Assembly (NCBI GenBank): GCA_934167225.1
Contig: CAKPLD010000007.1
Span: forward strand, 1 to 33,340
Length of the DNA stretch: 33,340 bases
Origin: an uncultured Clostridia bacterium
Lineage (GTDB): Bacteria; Bacillota; Clostridia; TANB77; CAG-508
Direction of reading: 5' to 3'
The notes under the pieces are model-generated. The model worked only from the letters and a program-made list of their open reading frames with translations. It did no database searches and was not told the origin of the DNA. The first letter of the stretch is position 1, and the number at the start of each line of letters is the position of its first letter. Both the position numbers and the translations under genes were made by a program. Of the stretch, positions 15,800-25,221 are shown piece by piece.

Positions 15800-16450
15800 C
15801 TAAATTTTTCTTGGCTTTAATTCCAAATAAATAGGTCTTTCATTTCCAATCATAGTAGATTTGCCATGTCCTGGATATACAATGGTATCTTCTGGTAAAA
15901 CAAGCAATTTTTTTGTAATAGAATCCATAATTTGATTAAAATCAGATGTAGGTAAATCCGTTCTCCCCCATGTTCCTCTAAAAAGAGTGTCACCAGAAAA
16001 AAGTAATTTCTCACTTGCAGAATATAAAGAACTTCCACCTTTAGTATGTCCTGGTGTATGAATTACTTTAAATTCTAGATCGCCTAAATGAATTAAATCT
16101 CCATCATCTAATCTCGAATCAGCATCAATTTCAATTTCCGGAATTCCTTCCATAAATTCTGTAAGGTTTATTTTTTTATTATTTAGACCTTCGCATTCAT
16201 CTCTATGAATTAAAACCTTGCCTCCCATTTTTTCTTTTAATTCTGGTACTCCCGCAATATGGTCTCCATGACAATGTGTTAAATAAATATATTTTAGTTT
16301 TCCTTTTAATATGTTTATCATTTCTATAATTTTATCTACATCTCCTGCTGGATCTATAACCATTATTTCTTGGCTTTTTTGATCGAAAACTATATAACAA
16401 TTAGTTGTGTCACCAATCCATGTAGATATTCTTAATCTTTTTAATATCAT
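15800..16450 (-). CDS. Metallo-beta-lactamase fold hydrolase, glyoxalase II-like
   Basis: A 216-residue MBL-fold enzyme. Zinc ligands are visible: THCHGDHIAG (HxHxDH), HTPGHTKGG, FSGDTLF and YPGHGKST. The compact length without a C-terminal substrate domain matches the glyoxalase II-like or YcbL group, which hydrolyse thioesters such as lactoylglutathione-type adducts; the substrate here is uncertain. The ATG is 3 nt after the relA stop, so it is in the same operon, an arrangement common in Clostridia. Confidence 0.85.
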   Translation of the reverse strand: MILKRLRISTWIGDTTNCYIVFDQKSQEIMVIDPAGDVDKIIEMINILKGKLKYIYLTHCHGDHIAGVPELKEKMGGKVLIHRDECEGLNNKKINLTEFMEGIPEIEIDADSRLDDGDLIHLGDLEFKVIHTPGHTKGGSSLYSASEKLLFSGDTLFRGTWGRTDLPTSDFNQIMDSITKKLLVLPEDTIVYPGHGKSTMIGNERPIYLELKPRKI

Positions 16451-16453
16451 TAT

Positions 16454-18661
16454 TTAAACCTTCTTTCTCGTTACTTCATACACACTATCTACTTTTCTAA
16501 TAGCCTTTAAGATAGAGTTAAGTTCATCTATATTTTTTGTTTCAACTGTAAGTTCTATAATTGCGATTCTATCTCTTCCTGTTCTTGCATTTATTCCAAC
16601 AATATTTGCTTTTGTATTAGATAAAGCTTTTGTAATATCTGCAAGTAATCCGCTTCTATCATTTGCTGAAATTTCTATATCGACATTATAAGAAGCCTGT
16701 TTTTCTTCTACCCAAGAAACATCTATGATTCTATTTTCTTCTTTTAATAAATCTTTAACATTTACACAATCTTTTCTATGAACAGACACTCCTCTACCTT
16801 TTGTTACATATCCTATAATTTCATCACCTGGAAGAGGATTACAACATTTAGAAAGCTTTACTAAACAATTATCTATTCCTTTAACTATTATACCATTACT
16901 AGATGGTTTTGCTTTTTTATCTGTTTTAACCTTAGATAATTCTTCTAGCTTTTCTTCGATTGCTTCTTCTTTATGATCTTTTCTGTATTCTATAAGCATA
17001 CGAGCAATTACTTTTACTGCTGAATTTGCACCAAATCCAACGCCTGCATACATTTCGTCTAAATCTTTATATTTATATCTGTTAAGCATTGGTGTTATAT
17101 AGTCAGTTTTAAATAACTTATCATGAGAAAGACCTAACCTTTTTAATTCTTTATCGATTGATTGTTTTCCTTTTTCAATGTTCTCTGCTTTTTTCTCTTT
17201 TTTGAACCAGCTATTTATTTTATTTTTAGCCTGTGCACTTTTTATAAATTTAAGCCAATCTAAGCTTGGACCTTTTGAATTGTCAGAGGTAATTATTTCT
17301 ATTATATCACCACTTTTTAATGGGGTAATAATAGGCATCATTTTACTATTTATTTTACATCCTGTCATGTGGTTTCCAATCTCTGCATGAATGGAATATG
17401 CAAAGTCAATTGGTGTTGCACCTTTTGGAAGAACTTTTATTAAACCTTTGGGAGTAAATACATAAACTTCATCTTCGAACAATTCTTTTTTTAGATTATC
17501 TAAAAACTGTTCTGGGTCTTGCATTTCTTGTTGCCATTCTAAAGTTTCACGTAGCCATGCAAGTTTATCTTCTGTTACAATAACATTTTTCTTTCCTCTG
17601 CCTAAGAAATTAGCTTCTTTATATGCCCAATGTGCTGCTATACCATTTTCTGCAACCTTATGCATGTCCCATGTACGAATTTGAACTTCAAATGGTGTTC
17701 CTTTTTCTCCGAGTAATGTTGTATGAATTGATTGATACATATTAGGTTTTGGAACCGCTATATAATCTTTAAATCTTCCTGGCATAGGACTATACATTTC
17801 GTGAACTACACCTAATGCTGCATAACAGTCTTTTACAGAGTTTACTATAATTCTCATGGCAAATAAATCATATATTTGGTCAATTGTGCAATTGTCTCTT
17901 ACCATTTTTCTATATATAGAGTACAAGTGTTTGGCTCTTCCTGTAACTTCTGCATCTATTCTTTGTTTTTTTAGCTGAACTCTTATATCATCCATTATTT
18001 TTTCAATAAACTTCAGTCTTTCATCTTTTTTCTTATTTATACTTTCAACTAAATCATAATATTTTTCAGGATACATATATTTAAATCCTAGGTCTTCTAG
18101 TTCTGCTTTTATAGAATAAAGACCTAATCTATTAGCTAGTGGTGCATATAAGTCTAAGGTTTCTTTTGCATTTGCAATCTGTCTATCTCTTTTTAAGTAT
18201 TTTAATGTTCTCATATTATGAAGTCTATCTGCAAGTTTTATTAATATAACCCTTATATCTTTTCCCATTGCCAAAAACATTCTTCTATAATTTTCTACTT
18301 GCTTTTCTTCTACAGTTGCAAATTGAAGAGTGCTTAATTTAGTAACACCTGAAACCATATCTGATATTTCTTCACCAAACATTTCTGTTAAATCTTTACT
18401 CGTTACATCTGTATCTTCTACTACATCATGAAGAAGAGCTGCACAAAGTGTATTATCATCCATGCCTATTGAAGCTAAAATATATGCAACATTTAATGGA
18501 TGAATTATATAAGGTTCTCCTGAGCCTCTTTTTTGATTTTTATGTTTTTCTGCCGCCAAATTATATGCTTTCATTATTAATTTCGTATCTGCTTTTCTAG
18601 CCACTTCTTTTTTCTTTGATATTACATCATAAATTGTTATCTTATCTTGATTCTCTGTCAT
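16454..18661 (-). CDS. relA: Bifunctional (p)ppGpp synthetase/hydrolase RelA/SpoT
   Basis: A 735-residue Rel protein controlling the stringent response. N-terminal HD hydrolase domain (AAEKHKNQKRGSGEPYIIHP, LLHDVVEDTDVT), RelA/SpoT synthetase domain (AVPKPNMYQSIHTTL), TGS domain (VYVFTPKGLIKVLPKGATPI), zinc-finger region with CCNPLPGDEI, and a C-terminal ACT domain (ISANDRSGLLADITKAL). Length is normal and both active sites look complete. The ribosome binding site GGGGG precedes the ATG, 17 nt after the recJ stop. It contains no in-frame CGG codon in 735 codons. Confidence 0.96.
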   Translation of the reverse strand: MTENQDKITIYDVISKKKEVARKADTKLIMKAYNLAAEKHKNQKRGSGEPYIIHPLNVAYILASIGMDDNTLCAALLHDVVEDTDVTSKDLTEMFGEEISDMVSGVTKLSTLQFATVEEKQVENYRRMFLAMGKDIRVILIKLADRLHNMRTLKYLKRDRQIANAKETLDLYAPLANRLGLYSIKAELEDLGFKYMYPEKYYDLVESINKKKDERLKFIEKIMDDIRVQLKKQRIDAEVTGRAKHLYSIYRKMVRDNCTIDQIYDLFAMRIIVNSVKDCYAALGVVHEMYSPMPGRFKDYIAVPKPNMYQSIHTTLLGEKGTPFEVQIRTWDMHKVAENGIAAHWAYKEANFLGRGKKNVIVTEDKLAWLRETLEWQQEMQDPEQFLDNLKKELFEDEVYVFTPKGLIKVLPKGATPIDFAYSIHAEIGNHMTGCKINSKMMPIITPLKSGDIIEIITSDNSKGPSLDWLKFIKSAQAKNKINSWFKKEKKAENIEKGKQSIDKELKRLGLSHDKLFKTDYITPMLNRYKYKDLDEMYAGVGFGANSAVKVIARMLIEYRKDHKEEAIEEKLEELSKVKTDKKAKPSSNGIIVKGIDNCLVKLSKCCNPLPGDEIIGYVTKGRGVSVHRKDCVNVKDLLKEENRIIDVSWVEEKQASYNVDIEISANDRSGLLADITKALSNTKANIVGINARTGRDRIAIIELTVETKNIDELNSILKAIRKVDSVYEVTRKKV

Positions 18662-18678
18662 ATATACCCCCTTATTTA

Positions 18679-20377
18679 TTATATGGATTTCATTACATCT
18701 TTTAAATTAATTTGAATACTATCTACTCCATTAAAAGAATTAATTTCTAAATTTCCTGCTACATCTACTCTGTCTCCAATTGTAAAATCTGATGCAAGAT
18801 ATCCTAAATTAAAACCAATTGCATCTACATATATGTTATTATTACTTTTTAAACTTAGTTTTAAATGTTTTCCATCTGTTAAACTTCTTATAGATTGTAT
18901 TTTTAAACCTTTAAATGCAAATATCGGTCTAGTATTTGCCTCTCCAAAAGGCTCTAATAAAGATAGGCTTTCTACCATTTGTTTATTTATATTATCTATA
19001 TTTAAAATTGCATCTATATTTAAAACTGGTATCAAGCTTGAAATATCCGCTTCTTTAGCTAATTTTAAAAATTCTTCTTTAAATTTTTCAAAATTAGCTT
19101 TAGATACATTTACTCCAACAGCCATACTGTGTCCACCAAAACCTGCTAAGCAATCTTTACATTTCATTAGAGCCTCGTGTAAATCAAATCCTGCTACACT
19201 TCTTCCAGAGCCTTTTCCTATATCTTTTTCATCATCAAAACATATTAAAATAGAAGGCCTATAATACATTTCTGTTATTTTAGATGCTACAATTCCTATA
19301 ACTCCACTGTGCCAACCATTTCCACCTAAAATTATACTATCTTCATCTTCCAAATGTTTTGTTTTAATTTGTTCATTTGCCTCATCAAATATGTGTTTTT
19401 CTTGTAATTGTCTTTCATTATTAAATTCTTTTATTTCTCCTGCAAGTTTTATTGCTTTTTCAAAATCGTTTTCTAACAAAAGGTCTAATGCTTTATAGCT
19501 ATGTCCCATTCTACCACATGCATTAATTCTTGGAGCAACTCCAAACGAAATTGCAGAAGAATCTATTTTATTATATCCGAATTTCATTTAAAATTGCTTT
19601 TAATCCAACATTTCTTGTGCATTGTACAAGCTTTAATCCAAGTTTTGTTATAACTCTATTTTCATCTATTAAAGGTACAATATCTGCAATAGTACCAATT
19701 GAAACAATATCTAAATATTTTAAGTATTCTTTTTCATCTAAATTCATTTTAATACTTATAGCCTGTATTAATTTAAAAGCAACTCCAACTCCTGCAAGTT
19801 CTCTAAAAGGATATTTATTGTCCTTTCTTTTACAGTCTACGACTGCAATTGCATTTGGTAAAGTCTCGGCTGGTTCATGGTGGTCTGTTACAATTGTTTC
19901 TATTCCGAATGTCTTGGCGTATTCAATTTCTTCGTTTCCAGTAATTCCACAATCTACCGTTATCATTAATGTGTATTTTTCATTGGCTATTTTTTCTATT
20001 GCTTCTTTATTTAATCCATAGCCTTCTTTTAATCTATTAGGAATATAGTTTCCACAATCTAGTCCTCTATCTTTTAAAAAACTTTTTAAAACCATTGAAC
20101 TTGTTATTCCATCTACGTCGTAATCGCCAAATATTATTGTTTTTTCATTATTTTGAATTGCTTTAAGTATTCTTTGTACCGCTTTTTCCATTTCTGGCAT
20201 TTGAAATGGATCATGAAAATCATGTCTGTTTGGATTTAAAAAAATCGTTGCATTTTCTTTATTTATGCCTCTATTTGCTAATATTTCGGAAATTAGGCTA
20301 TTTAAATTATATTTTTCTTGTAACTGTAATGCTTCTTTCTTGTTTTCAACTTCATAGTATTTCCACTTTTTTCTCAT
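18679..20377 (-). CDS. recJ: Single-stranded-DNA exonuclease RecJ, one CGG frame change
   Basis: RecJ degrades single-stranded DNA 5' to 3' in recombination and mismatch or excision repair. Two overlapping frames join when C 19579 is skipped, giving 565 residues. Motifs: FGDYDVDGITSS (DHH motif I), VDCGITGNEEI, VTDHHEP (DHH), ELAGVGVAFKL, then across the join LNEI-GYNKIDSS and APRINACGRMGH, followed by the DHHA1 motif GGHSMAVG. A C-terminal OB-like domain ends the protein. All catalytic residues survive, which argues against decay. The ribosome binding site GAAAGG precedes ATG 20377. It is the first gene of the recJ-relA-hydrolase run. Confidence 0.93.
19577..19579 (-). other. CGG +1 recoding site in recJ
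   Basis: Minus-strand context GAA ATT CGG ATA TAA. Skipping C gives N-E-I-G-Y-N-K-I-D (Gly267), a position where RecJ proteins usually have Gly (as in 'LL..aG.....'). Triplet reading stops two codons later. Confidence 0.82.
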
Positions 20378-20584
20378 TTCTTTTCCTTTCGTAATATTAA
20401 TCTTTGGTTTTCATTTTACTACATTGAAAAAAAAATAGCAATAGATTTTTGTTTGTTCGTTCAATGCCTTTTTATGGAACTAAAAACTTGTCTATTTCAC
20501 CTTTTTTTACTCTTTGCATAATATAAGGTATATCTTAAACGTTTTTAGTAGATAATAAATATTGAAGAAAGGGGTTCATTTAAA

Positions 20585-21442
20585 ATGAAAACTTTATGTA
20601 TAAAAACAAACAATAATAAAGCAATTGATTATCTACTAGATAATTTAAATAAAACAGACTTGGCAGAAATTTCTTTTTCATGTCATAAATTTAATATTTA
20701 CAATAATATTTTTATACATTATAAGGGCGATAATGAAAATTTATTTTTTAGCTCTATTTCCAATATCTTGTCTTTTTTAGTTTTAGATGTTTATGAAGAT
20801 AGTATTACAAAAAATATTTTACAAAAAGAATATTTTTATTTGGATCAATTTGAACAAAAAGTTGTTTTAGATAAATTTTACGAAAATAGATTAGAAAGCA
20901 TAGATGATTTTGAAATTAAAGAAAATATTTTATATGAGGCTTTTTATAATTTTTTTAAAAATTCTGTATCTAATATTTGTTGTAAATTGTATTTAAAAGG
21001 TTTTATTACCTTTAGACTTAAACAATATATTGATAAATTAGAAAGTGATTTAGATAGTTCTGTTAACCAATTTTTAGTTGAAAAAGAGTATCAAGAATTT
21101 GTTTCTATGCTGAAGGTTTACATTAATTCTGAAGGATACAATTCCGATTTTGTACATTTGATTTATAGGAATAGTAACAAGAATGTTGATGCTGTTTTAT
21201 TAGATAAGAATAGAAATGTTATTGATACTAGTATTAATTTACTTGGTGCTAAATATTTATCTGATATAACATTTTCTTCTTCTGATATGATTTTAAATAC
21301 TCTGCTGAACTTGCTTCCTAGAAGAATTTTTATTCATTTGTCAGATGTGGATGATGAAGATGAGTTTATATGTACTTTAGAAGCTATTTTTGATGGTAGA
21401 GTTGCTTTGTGTTTTGATGTGGATGTTGGGGTGAAAAAATAA
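20585..21442 (+). CDS. ytxC: YtxC-like sporulation protein
   Basis: A 285-residue soluble protein resembling the YtxC family (conserved in spore formers, biochemical role unknown). Recognisable parts are ENILYEAFYNFFKN, GFITFRLKQYIDKLE and NQFLVEKEYQEFVSMLKVY in the middle third, then NLLPRRIFIHLSD and RVALCFDVD at the end. There is no signal peptide or membrane segment. The ribosome binding site AAGAAAGGGG precedes the ATG. It is divergent from recJ and 58 bp upstream of spoVB. No CGG codon occurs. Confidence 0.75.
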   Translation: MKTLCIKTNNNKAIDYLLDNLNKTDLAEISFSCHKFNIYNNIFIHYKGDNENLFFSSISNILSFLVLDVYEDSITKNILQKEYFYLDQFEQKVVLDKFYENRLESIDDFEIKENILYEAFYNFFKNSVSNICCKLYLKGFITFRLKQYIDKLESDLDSSVNQFLVEKEYQEFVSMLKVYINSEGYNSDFVHLIYRNSNKNVDAVLLDKNRNVIDTSINLLGAKYLSDITFSSSDMILNTLLNLLPRRIFIHLSDVDDEDEFICTLEAIFDGRVALCFDVDVGVKK

Positions 21443-21499
21443 TGTGAAATAATTCCTACCTAAAGTTCTTTTTTCTCTTTACCCTAATACTATTAAACT

Positions 21500-22823
21500 A
21501 TGAAAAGATTTAAAATATTTATATTAAACTCACTACTAATGGTAGGAAGTTCACTATTCCTGCAAATAATAAGACTAGTATTTAACATCTATGTCTCAAA
21601 CCAAATAGAAAGAGAAGCACTTGGGGTCTTCCAATTAATAATGACCGCATATATGTTTGGTATTACTCTTGCCGCTTCTCGGAATTAATATAACCTCTAC
21701 AAGAATTGTATCAGAAGAATTAGCAGTTGGAAACAATGAAGGTATAAAAAAATCAATAATAAAATGCATAATAATAAGTCTCTCGTTCGGATTTATTGCC
21801 TGTGTAATATTTTGCCTAAATGCCTCTTTTATTGCCAAAATTTGTTTTCACAATAAAGTTGGTAATTCTATTGTATACCTTATTTCAATAGCCCTGCCAA
21901 TGATAGCAATATCAAGCGCAATATCTGGCTACTTTACAGCAGTAAGAAGAGTATACAAATCTGTTATTGCAAATTGTTTAGAATATATAGCAAAAATTAT
22001 TATAACAATTCTTTTATTAAAAAAATATATTCCAACAGGAAATATTGAAAACATCTGTTTTGCTTTGATCTTAGGTGATGTTTTATCTGAAGTTTGCTCA
22101 TTTACTTATAATATAATTGTTTTTATATTGGATTTAAATACAAAACTTGATAATACCTGTATCGGAAAAAACAATCATTTTCTACATAGAATATTTAGAA
22201 TTTTATTACCTGTTGCTTTTACATCTTACATTCGTTCTGGCCTTTCAACATTAAAGCAACTTATTATTCCATCTAGTCTAGAAAAAAATGGCATAAACTG
22301 TGATGTTGCACTTGCCGAATATGGTACAATAACTGGTATGGCAATGCCAATTGTTCTTTTTCCTGCTACATTTTTAACAGCCGTTTCTGGTCTTTTAATA
22401 CCAGAATTTTCTAGATATTATGTAAAAAAAGATTATGTAAAAATAAAAAAATATTCTGATAAATTAATAATTGGCTCCTTTTTATTTGCTCTTTTTCTTA
22501 CTTTTTTATATGTTATTTTTGGAAATACATTAGGAGAAGTTATTTATCATGATTCTCAAATTGGTATTTATATAAAAATGTTTGCTCCTCTTATTCCTTT
22601 TATGTATGTAGATATTGTTGTTGATAATATATTAAAGGGATTGGATGCTCAGGTAAATGTTCTTTTTATAAATATTGTTGATTTATTAGTAAGTATTAGC
22701 TTTATTTTCTTTTTTGTACCTGTATTTGGTATTAAAGGATTTATTGCTTCTATTTTTGCTAGTGAGATTTTGAATTTTATTCTTAGTTTGAAAAAACTTT
22801 TAGATTTGGAGAAAAGCTGGTGA
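21500..22823 (+). CDS. spoVB: Stage V sporulation protein B-like flippase, one CGG frame change
   Basis: A polytopic MOP/MATE-superfamily flippase; SpoVB-type proteins are needed for spore cortex synthesis and probably flip lipid-linked precursors. The first 60 codons stop quickly in triplet reading; skipping C 21680 joins them to the remaining 380 residues, total 440. The first helix (FILNSLLMVGSSLFLQ), the motif FQLIMTAYMFGITLAAS-G and INITSTRIVSEELAVGN follow the family pattern. About 12 hydrophobic segments are present. No good ribosome binding site precedes ATG 21500, so the start is less certain. A strong convergent terminator follows. Confidence 0.88.
21680..21682 (+). other. CGG +1 recoding site in spoVB
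   Basis: Context GCT TCT CGG AAT TAA. Skipping C gives A-A-S-G-I-N-I-T (Gly61), matching the conserved 'SG(I/L)P' turn of SpoVB. Triplet reading stops after one further codon. Confidence 0.82.
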
Positions 22824-22845
22824 TGTCACTCTTCTTTTCTATTTT

Positions 22846-22889
22846 AAGAACGTCCTCGGTGAATCACTTTCGTGTTTGAGGACGTTCTT
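22846..22889. terminator. Terminator between convergent spoVB and rlmN
   Basis: A perfect 12-bp stem (AAGAACGTCCTC at 22846-22857 with 22878-22889, 20-nt loop) followed by TTCTGATTTTTTT on the plus strand. Confidence 0.88.
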
Positions 22890-22914
22890 TTCTGATTTTT
22901 TTAATTTATGGTTC

Positions 22915-23934
22915 TTACAGATTTTTCCTTCTTAATTGTCCACAAGCAGCATCAATATCAGAACCCAGCTCACGCCTCACTGTTGCAACAATTCCATGGT
23001 CATTTAAATAATCTCTAAATCTTAAAATATTTTCATTCGAGCTCTTATCAAACTTACCGTTTTCAATTTTATTAATAGGAATCAAATTAACATGACAAAG
23101 CATCCCTTTAAGCAAATGGACTAATTGTTTAGCATCATCTAAATTATCGTTATTATCTTTAGCTAAAGCATACTCAAAAGAAATTCTTCTATTAGTAATT
23201 TTTATATAATCTTTGCAAGCTTTCATTAATTCTTCTATATTATACCTATTGTTTACCGGCATCATAGAGCTTCTTTTCTCATCTGTTGTTGCATGTAAAG
23301 AAATAGATAAAGTGCATTGTATATTTTCTTCTGCTAATTTGTAAATCATTGGAACCAATCCACTTGTAGATACACTAATGTGTCTTGCACCAATATTAAT
23401 TCCTTTTGGGTTATTTATAATTCTAATAGCATTTACAACATTATCGTAATTATCTAGTGGCTCACCTATTCCCATAAATACAACATTTGATATTCTAATT
23501 TTTTCATCTCTTTTTACTGCTAAAAGTTCTTCTACGATTTCTCCCGATGTTAAGCTTCTTACAAAGGCAATTCCAGTAGATGCACAGAATTTACAGCCCA
23601 TCTTGCACCCTATTTGAGATGATACACATAAGCTATATCCATGATGATATTTCATTAAAACTGTTTCTATTGCATTTCCATCTAATACATCAAACAGATA
23701 TTTTATTGTGCCATCAGATGCCACTTGCTTTTTTAAAACTTTAAAAATACATAATGTATAATTTTCCTTTAATTTTTCTCTTAATTCTAATGATAAATTT
23801 GTCATATCATCAAATGAAGTTACATTTTCTCTATAAATCCAGTTAAATATTTGTTCCGCTCTAAATGGCTTTTCTCCTAGGTTTATAAGTTCTTTTTTTA
23901 GTTCTTCTATATTATAATCTTTTATATTTTTCAT
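22915..23934 (-). CDS. rlmN: 23S rRNA/tRNA adenosine C2 methyltransferase RlmN
   Basis: A 339-residue radical SAM enzyme that methylates A2503 of 23S rRNA and A37 of some tRNAs. The N-terminal helical domain (ELKKELINLGEKPFRAEQIF) is followed by the radical SAM cluster motif CKMGCKFC in SSQIGCKMGCKFCASTG, GIGEPLDN, and the catalytic C-terminal cysteine in SDIDAACGQLR. Length is normal. GGAGGGAAT precedes the ATG. It is divergent from the bactofilin-like gene, with back-to-back promoters. Confidence 0.96.
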   Translation of the reverse strand: MKNIKDYNIEELKKELINLGEKPFRAEQIFNWIYRENVTSFDDMTNLSLELREKLKENYTLCIFKVLKKQVASDGTIKYLFDVLDGNAIETVLMKYHHGYSLCVSSQIGCKMGCKFCASTGIAFVRSLTSGEIVEELLAVKRDEKIRISNVVFMGIGEPLDNYDNVVNAIRIINNPKGINIGARHISVSTSGLVPMIYKLAEENIQCTLSISLHATTDEKRSSMMPVNNRYNIEELMKACKDYIKITNRRISFEYALAKDNNDNLDDAKQLVHLLKGMLCHVNLIPINKIENGKFDKSSNENILRFRDYLNDHGIVATVRRELGSDIDAACGQLRRKNL

Positions 23935-23955
23935 ATTCCCTCCAAAACTTTATCT

Positions 23956-23984
23956 ATTATATTACAAATGCTTATAAAAATCAA
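23956..23984 (-). promoter_or_regulatory. rlmN promoter
   Basis: On the minus strand TTGATT (23984-23979), a 17-bp spacer and TATAAT (23961-23956), about 22 bp before the ATG. Its -35 lies one base from the -35 of the divergent promoter. Confidence 0.75.
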
Positions 23985-23985
23985 C

Positions 23986-24014
23986 TTGACATATATACTA
24001 AAAAAATATATATT
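23986..24014 (+). promoter_or_regulatory. Promoter of the bactofilin-like gene
   Basis: TTGACA (23986-23991, perfect -35), a 17-bp spacer, TATATT (24009-24014). Confidence 0.8.
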
Positions 24015-24048
24015 TAAGTAAAAATTATTTAAAGGAGGGAATATATTT

Positions 24049-25203
24049 ATGAAAAATATATTTACAAAAATTTCTATTATTTTTATCATGCTTATTTTAA
24101 GTATTTCAGCTATATCCTTAGCTGATAATGAAACAAATTCGCAAGAAGTTCCAAACTATGATGATCAAGTTGTACCTATTAGTATGGAAGAGGGAGCACC
24201 TGTTGATAATGAAGAATACACCACATATAAAAATTACTTTTATGCTGGTATGGATGATGTAAATATTACATATCCAGTTCAAGGAGATGTATTTATAGCT
24301 ACATCAGGTTCTGTTACAATTGATGCAACTATTGGTGGAAATGCATTTATTTGTGCTTCATCTGTAACAATTACAAGTAACTCTGCCGTTCAAGCTTCTT
24401 TATTTAATGCTTCTAATTCATTAAATATTGCTGGAGCTGTTGGTATTAATGTTTATAGTGTTTCAAATGAATTCACTTTAAATGGAACAATTGAAAACGA
24501 TTTATTTGAAAGCTCAAGTAAATTTAATTTAAATGGCTATGTTTATGGAGATGCTAATGTTTCTGCCGAAAGTATTTCAATATCTGATAATTCATATATT
24601 GAAAATGATTTAAATTATGCTTCAAAAGAACAAGCTAATATACCAGAAAACGTAGTACACGGACAATCTAATTATTCTGCTATTACAGATGATACAGAAG
24701 ATTCATTTGCTTTAAAAGATTATATAATTTCTATAATTTCTTTTATAATTTTTGCACTTGTAATTTTTGCTATATCTAAATGGCTAAATTGTAAATTTAT
24801 AAATACATATCCAGATTTTGTTAAAAATCTACCAAAATCTTTACTATATGGATTATTAGCATTAATTGCAATTCCAGTAGTTTGTGTTATCTTATTAATA
24901 TGTGGAGTAACTATTAGTTTAGCATTTATATTAATGGCTTTATATTTTGTATTAATGCTTATATCTTCTAGTGCTTTTATAATTATATTGGCTAAATTTA
25001 TTGCCGAAAAATTACAAGTAAAATTTAATAAATGCAGTAATATATTATTAACAATATCATTTATTATAATTTTATGTATTGTTTATAAGCTTTTAAAATT
25101 AATACCTAATTTCGGTATAATAGTTACATTTATTTTTGTATTAGTGGGAAGCGGTATTTTAGTGAAAAACATTTTTCCTACTAAAGAAATAAAAAATTCA
25201 TAA
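24049..25203 (+). CDS. Bactofilin-like, polymer-forming membrane protein
   Basis: A 384-residue exported protein. Signal peptide at 1-25 (ISIIFIMLILSISAISLA), an acidic spacer (to about 65), then about 120 residues of short beta-helix rungs such as GDVFIATSGSVTIDATIGGN, AFICASSVTITSNSAV and DLFESSSKFNLNGYVYGDAN. Three or four membrane helices fill residues 225-380. The rung pattern is that of bactofilin-type beta-helices, normally cytoplasmic scaffolds; here the helix is predicted to be outside and tethered by the C-terminal helices. AAAGGAGGG precedes the ATG. It lies 18 bp upstream of the PBP gene, so a cell-envelope role is likely. Confidence 0.78.
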   Translation: MKNIFTKISIIFIMLILSISAISLADNETNSQEVPNYDDQVVPISMEEGAPVDNEEYTTYKNYFYAGMDDVNITYPVQGDVFIATSGSVTIDATIGGNAFICASSVTITSNSAVQASLFNASNSLNIAGAVGINVYSVSNEFTLNGTIENDLFESSSKFNLNGYVYGDANVSAESISISDNSYIENDLNYASKEQANIPENVVHGQSNYSAITDDTEDSFALKDYIISIISFIIFALVIFAISKWLNCKFINTYPDFVKNLPKSLLYGLLALIAIPVVCVILLICGVTISLAFILMALYFVLMLISSSAFIIILAKFIAEKLQVKFNKCSNILLTISFIIILCIVYKLLKLIPNFGIIVTFIFVLVGSGILVKNIFPTKEIKNS

Positions 25204-25221
25204 TATAGAAAGGTACTTTTA

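Noticed and set aside
22846..22889. Conserved RNA element in the spoVB-rlmN gap
   Set aside because: The structure is fully explained as a bidirectional terminator between convergent genes.
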